Positions 4,722-7,761 of a stretch of DNA of 7,761 bases are shown piece after piece. The position numbers were made by a program, and so were the translations under genes. Numbering within the stretch: position 1 is the stretch's first letter; each line of letters begins with the position of its first letter. The stretch is from Burkholderiales bacterium (GTDB taxonomy: Bacteria > Pseudomonadota > Gammaproteobacteria > Burkholderiales > Casimicrobiaceae), in assembly GCA_031275075.1 (NCBI GenBank), contig JAISPI010000121.1, positions 1 through 7,761 on the forward strand, written 5' to 3'. Under the pieces are notes generated by a model. That model had not been told where the DNA came from. It searched no databases and saw only the letters and a list, made by a program, of their open reading frames with translations.

Positions 4722-5711
4722 ATGAATCACGATCTTGCTTCCATCGTTGCCGCTGCGCAGACCGAATTTGCGCAAGCGACGGACGCGGCGACGCTGGAAA
4801 ATTGCAAAGCGCGCTACCTCGGTAAAAACGGCGTGCTGACCGAACAATTAAAAACGCTCGGCAAACTTCCTCCCGATGAACGTAAAACCGCCGGCGCTTA
4901 CATCAACGAAGCCAAGACGGCGCTGGAAACGGCGCTTGATGTTCGTCGCGCCGAACTGGCGGATATCAAAATGCAGGCGCAACTCGATGCCGAAGCAATC
5001 GACGTAACGTTGCCGGGACGAAGCGCAGGCAGCGGCGGCCTGCATCCGATCACGCGCACCCGTGACCGGATCGAAGCGTTATTCCGTTCGCTGGGTTTCG
5101 AGGTGGCCGATGGCCCCGAGATTGAAGACGACTTCCACAATTTCACTGCGCTCAATACACCAGAGAACCATCCGGCACGGTCGATGCAGGATACGTTCTA
5201 CGTCGATAATAACCTCGTGCTGCGTACGCACACATCGCCGATCCAGGTGCGTTGGATGGAAAATCATCCGCCGCCGATCAAAATCATCGCGCCGGGTCGC
5301 ACGTTTCGCGTCGATTCCGATGCGACGCATTCGCCGATGTTTCATCAGGTCGAAGGCTTGTGGATCGACCGCGCGGTTTCGTTCGCCGACTTGAAGCAAG
5401 TATTTACGGAATTTCTGCGCCAGTTTTTCGAGCGCGACGACATTCGCGTGCGCTTCCGTCCATCGTTTTTTCCGTTCACCGAACCATCGGCAGAAATCGA
5501 CATGGCGTTCGGCAATGACCGCTGGCTCGAACTCGCTGGTGCCGGACAAGTCCATCCGAATGTTTTGCGTGCGGTTCATCTTGATCCCGAACAGTGGCAA
5601 GGCTTCGCGTTCGGTATGGGCATTGAGCGGCTGGCGATGCTGCGTTATGGCGTAACCGATCTGCGGCTGTTTTACGAAAACGATTTGCGCTTCCTGCGTC
5701 AATTTTCTTAA
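4722..5711 (+). CDS. pheS: Phenylalanine-tRNA ligase, alpha subunit
   Basis: PheS is the catalytic subunit of the alpha2-beta2 phenylalanyl-tRNA synthetase: it activates Phe with ATP and transfers it to tRNA-Phe in the cytoplasm. At 329 residues it is close to E. coli PheS (327). An N-terminal coiled coil (about 1-90, with YLGKNGVLT at 32-40) contacts tRNA. The class II core follows: motif 1 around GLHPITRT to GPEIEDDFHNF (106-141), motif 2 PGRTFRVDSDATHSPMFHQ (191-209), then FRPSFFPFTEPSAE (245-258), and motif 3 GFAFGMGIERLAML (294-307) with Arg303. The sequence ends ENDLRFLRQF, as in the family. All motifs are complete. The ATG at 4722 has no Shine-Dalgarno; the bases before it are AAAAAAATCTTCTTGCC. 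It overlaps the stop of an upstream Phe-rich frame by ATGA, so coupled translation is possible. pheT follows after 14 bases. Confidence 0.98.
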   Translation: MNHDLASIVAAAQTEFAQATDAATLENCKARYLGKNGVLTEQLKTLGKLPPDERKTAGAYINEAKTALETALDVRRAELADIKMQAQLDAEAIDVTLPGRSAGSGGLHPITRTRDRIEALFRSLGFEVADGPEIEDDFHNFTALNTPENHPARSMQDTFYVDNNLVLRTHTSPIQVRWMENHPPPIKIIAPGRTFRVDSDATHSPMFHQVEGLWIDRAVSFADLKQVFTEFLRQFFERDDIRVRFRPSFFPFTEPSAEIDMAFGNDRWLELAGAGQVHPNVLRAVHLDPEQWQGFAFGMGIERLAMLRYGVTDLRLFYENDLRFLRQFS

Positions 5712-5725
5712 GAGGGTTTGTTGTA

Positions 5726-7761
5726 ATGAGATTTTCCGAACACTGGTTGCGCACATTGGTCGATCCGCCGCTCGATTCTGCGGCGTTATGCGACTGCCTG
5801 ACGATGGCGGGGCTTGAAGTCGAAGAAACAACACCGGCGGCACCTCCTTTTTCCGGCATTGTCGTTGCCCGCATTCTCAATACCGAGCCGCATCCCAACG
5901 CCGACAAATTGTGTGTCTGCAAAGTCGATGTCGGTCAGACAAAACCACTGCAAATCGTCTGCGGCGCGCCGAACGCTGCTGCGGGTCTCGTCGTGCCCTG
6001 TGCGCTTGAAGGCGCGGTATTGCCCGGCGGCTTCAACATCAAACACACAACGATGCGCGGCATTGAATCGCAAGGCATGCTGTGTTCGGCGCGTGAACTC
6101 GGCATCAGCGAAGACCACAGCGGTCTGATGTCATTGCCTGACGATCTCAAACCCGGCACCGATATTCGCGCGGCGTTGCATCTCGACGATACGTTCATCA
6201 CGCTAAAACTGACGCCGAACCGCGCCGATTGTTTGTCGCTCGTCGGCGTTGCGCGTGAAGTCGCCGCGCTGACCAATGCGCCATTGCGTTTACCGACAAG
6301 CGCTCCGGCGAACATTGGTTCGAAGGCTGCTCCCGGAATCCGGCTCGAAGCGCCCGAAGGTTGTCCCCGCTTCGCGGCACGAATCATCGAAAACGTTAAC
6401 CCATCGGCGCCGACGCCGTTGTGGATGCAGCAACGTCTTCGCAGCGCCGGTATCCGGCCAATCTCAGCGTTGGTCGATATCACCAACTACGTGATGATGG
6501 AACTGGGTCAGCCGATGCACGCTTACGATTGCCGTCAAATCGACGGTGATGTCGTCGTGCGTTTCGCCAAACCCGGCGAAAAATTGTTGTTGCTCAATGA
6601 ACAAACGCTTGATCTAACACCCGATTTGCTGATGGTGTGCGATGAGAAAAAACCGCTGGGGCTGGCCGGCATCATGGGCGGCGAATATACCGGTATCGCC
6701 GCTGACACCACCAACGTCCTTCTCGAAGCGGCGCATTTTTCACCGGCAACCATTCAAGGAAAAATGCGGCGGCTGGGCTTCACTTCCGATGCCGGTTATC
6801 GCTTCGAGCGCGGTGTCGATTTCGAGACACCGCCGCGAGCGATTGAACGCGCTACCGAACTGATTTTGACGATCTGCGGCATCTCCGGAAAAACGACTGC
6901 CGGCTCTTTGGTCGATGAGTGCAAAACCTTGCCGGCACGGCCACCGGTTCGTGTGCGCACTGCGCGCGTATCGCGGATTCTGGGTTGGCCTTTCGATGCC
7001 GACGCCGTTGCCGCTGTTTTCCAGAAACTCGGTTTCGCGTTTACGCGCGATGGCGATAACTTCACCGTCACGCCACCATCGTATCGGTTCGATCTGACGC
7101 TCGAAGAAGACTTCATCGAGGAAGTCGCCCGGATCCACGGGTACGACAACATTCCGTCGCCAATGGCCGCGCACAGCCAGCACATGCTGGCGCTGCCAGA
7201 AACGCAACTGCCGGTCGCCACGCTTAAACGGCGTTTGGCTTATCAAGGTTGGCAGGAAATCCTGACATTCAGTTTCGTTGCTTCCGAAATGGAGCGCTTG
7301 CTCAACGGTGAAAAACCCGAAATTCCGCCGGTGCGCGTCCACAACCCGATTGCTGCGCAACTCGATGTGATGCGCACGTCGTTGCTGCCGGGACTGCTGG
7401 AGACGCTCAAAAGCAACCTGAACCGCAAAGAACCCTATCTGCGCCTCTTCGAGGTCGGTCGCATCTTTCTGTCGGCTACGGCCGATCCTGCCGTCCAACC
7501 TTACCGGCTGGGCGGGCTGGCTTATGGCGATGCCGTTCCCGAACAATGGGGCGCGTCCCCAACACGCCCCGTTGACTTCTTTGATCTCAAAGGCACGCTG
7601 GAAACACTGGTTTCGCCGCGTTCGCTGACCACCACGCCATTCGCCAAAGATGACCTGCCTCCGGCGCTGCATCCGCGCCGCGCTGCCCGTGTGCTGCTCG
7701 ACAATCAGCCCATCGGTTGGCTTGGCGAATTACACCCGCGACTCGTTCGGCATCTGGAATT
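5726..7761 (+). CDS. pheT: Phenylalanine-tRNA ligase, beta subunit (3' end outside window)
   Basis: PheT completes the synthetase, binds tRNA-Phe and hydrolyses mischarged Tyr-tRNA-Phe. The frame stays open from the ATG to the right edge, 678 full codons without a stop. E. coli PheT has 795, so roughly 115 residues are missing, including the C-terminal FDX-ACB anticodon-binding domain; this is a window cut, not a truncation. Domains seen: the EMAP-type tRNA-binding OB domain (about 39-148, EPHPNADKLCVCKVDVG, then CGAPN and GIESQGMLCSARELG), the B3/B4 editing domain (about 210-385), B5 (about 400-475), and the catalytic-like core from about 490. Editing-site positions known from E. coli fall at the same numbers: His265 (QPMHAYD), Gly318 (IMGGE), Glu334 (LLEAA) and Ala356 (TSDAG); position 354 is Ser where I recall Thr in E. 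coli, a mild change. GAGGG (5712-5716) lies nine bases before the ATG. In this family ihfA often follows pheT, which cannot be checked here. Confidence 0.97.
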   Translation, partial: MRFSEHWLRTLVDPPLDSAALCDCLTMAGLEVEETTPAAPPFSGIVVARILNTEPHPNADKLCVCKVDVGQTKPLQIVCGAPNAAAGLVVPCALEGAVLPGGFNIKHTTMRGIESQGMLCSARELGISEDHSGLMSLPDDLKPGTDIRAALHLDDTFITLKLTPNRADCLSLVGVAREVAALTNAPLRLPTSAPANIGSKAAPGIRLEAPEGCPRFAARIIENVNPSAPTPLWMQQRLRSAGIRPISALVDITNYVMMELGQPMHAYDCRQIDGDVVVRFAKPGEKLLLLNEQTLDLTPDLLMVCDEKKPLGLAGIMGGEYTGIAADTTNVLLEAAHFSPATIQGKMRRLGFTSDAGYRFERGVDFETPPRAIERATELILTICGISGKTTAGSLVDECKTLPARPPVRVRTARVSRILGWPFDADAVAAVFQKLGFAFTRDGDNFTVTPPSYRFDLTLEEDFIEEVARIHGYDNIPSPMAAHSQHMLALPETQLPVATLKRRLAYQGWQEILTFSFVASEMERLLNGEKPEIPPVRVHNPIAAQLDVMRTSLLPGLLETLKSNLNRKEPYLRLFEVGRIFLSATADPAVQPYRLGGLAYGDAVPEQWGASPTRPVDFFDLKGTLETLVSPRSLTTTPFAKDDLPPALHPRRAARVLLDNQPIGWLGELHPRLVRHLE

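Larger units (their letters stand above)
4540..4725 (+). other. Phe-rich open frame before pheS, possible leader peptide
   Basis: One frame is open from a TTG at 4540 through the whole rplT-pheS gap and stops at TGA 4723-4725, overlapping the pheS ATG as ATGA. It has 11 Phe codons in 61, clustered at 4567-4629 and 4684-4716. Internal starts include an ATG at 4639 (28 codons) and a TTG at 4672 giving MKPASFYFDPFKKIFLP. None has a clear Shine-Dalgarno. The longest version starts inside the terminator, so a shorter one is more credible; if the promoter at 4642-4650 is used, only the TTG 4672 version would lie in the transcript. T-rich DNA gives Phe codons by chance, so this is a candidate only. 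Confidence 0.25.

Noticed and set aside
5079..5843. Long minus-strand open frame over pheS (254 codons), and similar ones over thrS and pheT
   Set aside because: These are antisense shadows of strongly coding frames. The plus-strand proteins are complete conserved synthetases, and the minus frames show no recognisable protein or ribosome-binding site.
7740..7761. pheT as a truncated pseudogene
   Set aside because: The frame is still open at the window edge with normal domain order; the missing C-terminus is due to where the window ends.

Overview
This is mainly a conserved translation locus of a proteobacterium, most probably a betaproteobacterium. The order is tRNA-Val(GAC), thrS, infC, rpmI, rplT, pheS, pheT, all on the + strand. 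The proteins closely resemble the E. coli versions in length and motif placement. The tRNA-Val sequence, its position just upstream of thrS, and an ATTCCC-N8-GGGAAT repeat of the neisserial dRS3 type point to Betaproteobacteria. That placement is an inference from recall; no search was run.

Positions 1-889 form a variable intergenic zone. It holds a partial repeat at the left edge, a dRS3-like hairpin repeat (88-115), one unrecognised gene (291-743) for a small protein with a hydrophobic C-terminus, and a degraded inverted copy of the same repeat (793-820). The gene is thus bracketed by inverted repeats, its codon use differs from the housekeeping genes, and its best promoter lies almost on top of its start codon. 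It is the only accessory-looking gene here.

Positions 890-1349 hold tRNA-Val(GAC), a clear intrinsic terminator (1151-1178), a second intergenic repeat in the thrS leader (1250-1287), and no convincing protein gene.

Positions 1350-4572 carry thrS, then infC (IF3, starting at an ATC codon behind a strong Shine-Dalgarno), rpmI (bL35) and rplT (bL20). The last three are tightly spaced, each with a strong ribosome-binding site, and end at a 13-bp perfect terminator hairpin. A weaker attenuator-like hairpin lies between thrS and infC.

Positions 4573-7761 hold a 150-bp gap with an extended -10 promoter, then pheS and pheT, the two subunits of phenylalanyl-tRNA synthetase. pheT runs off the right edge. 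The gap is open in one frame, rich in Phe codons, and that frame ends in an ATGA overlap with pheS, which itself has no visible Shine-Dalgarno. This recalls the E. coli pheM leader/attenuator but has a different layout.

The genes act together in protein synthesis: two aminoacyl-tRNA synthetases, one tRNA, one initiation factor and two 50S proteins. I see no defence system, CRISPR array, transposase or new multi-gene system. The points most worth a second look are the repeat-bracketed membrane-protein gene and the Phe-rich frame before pheS.
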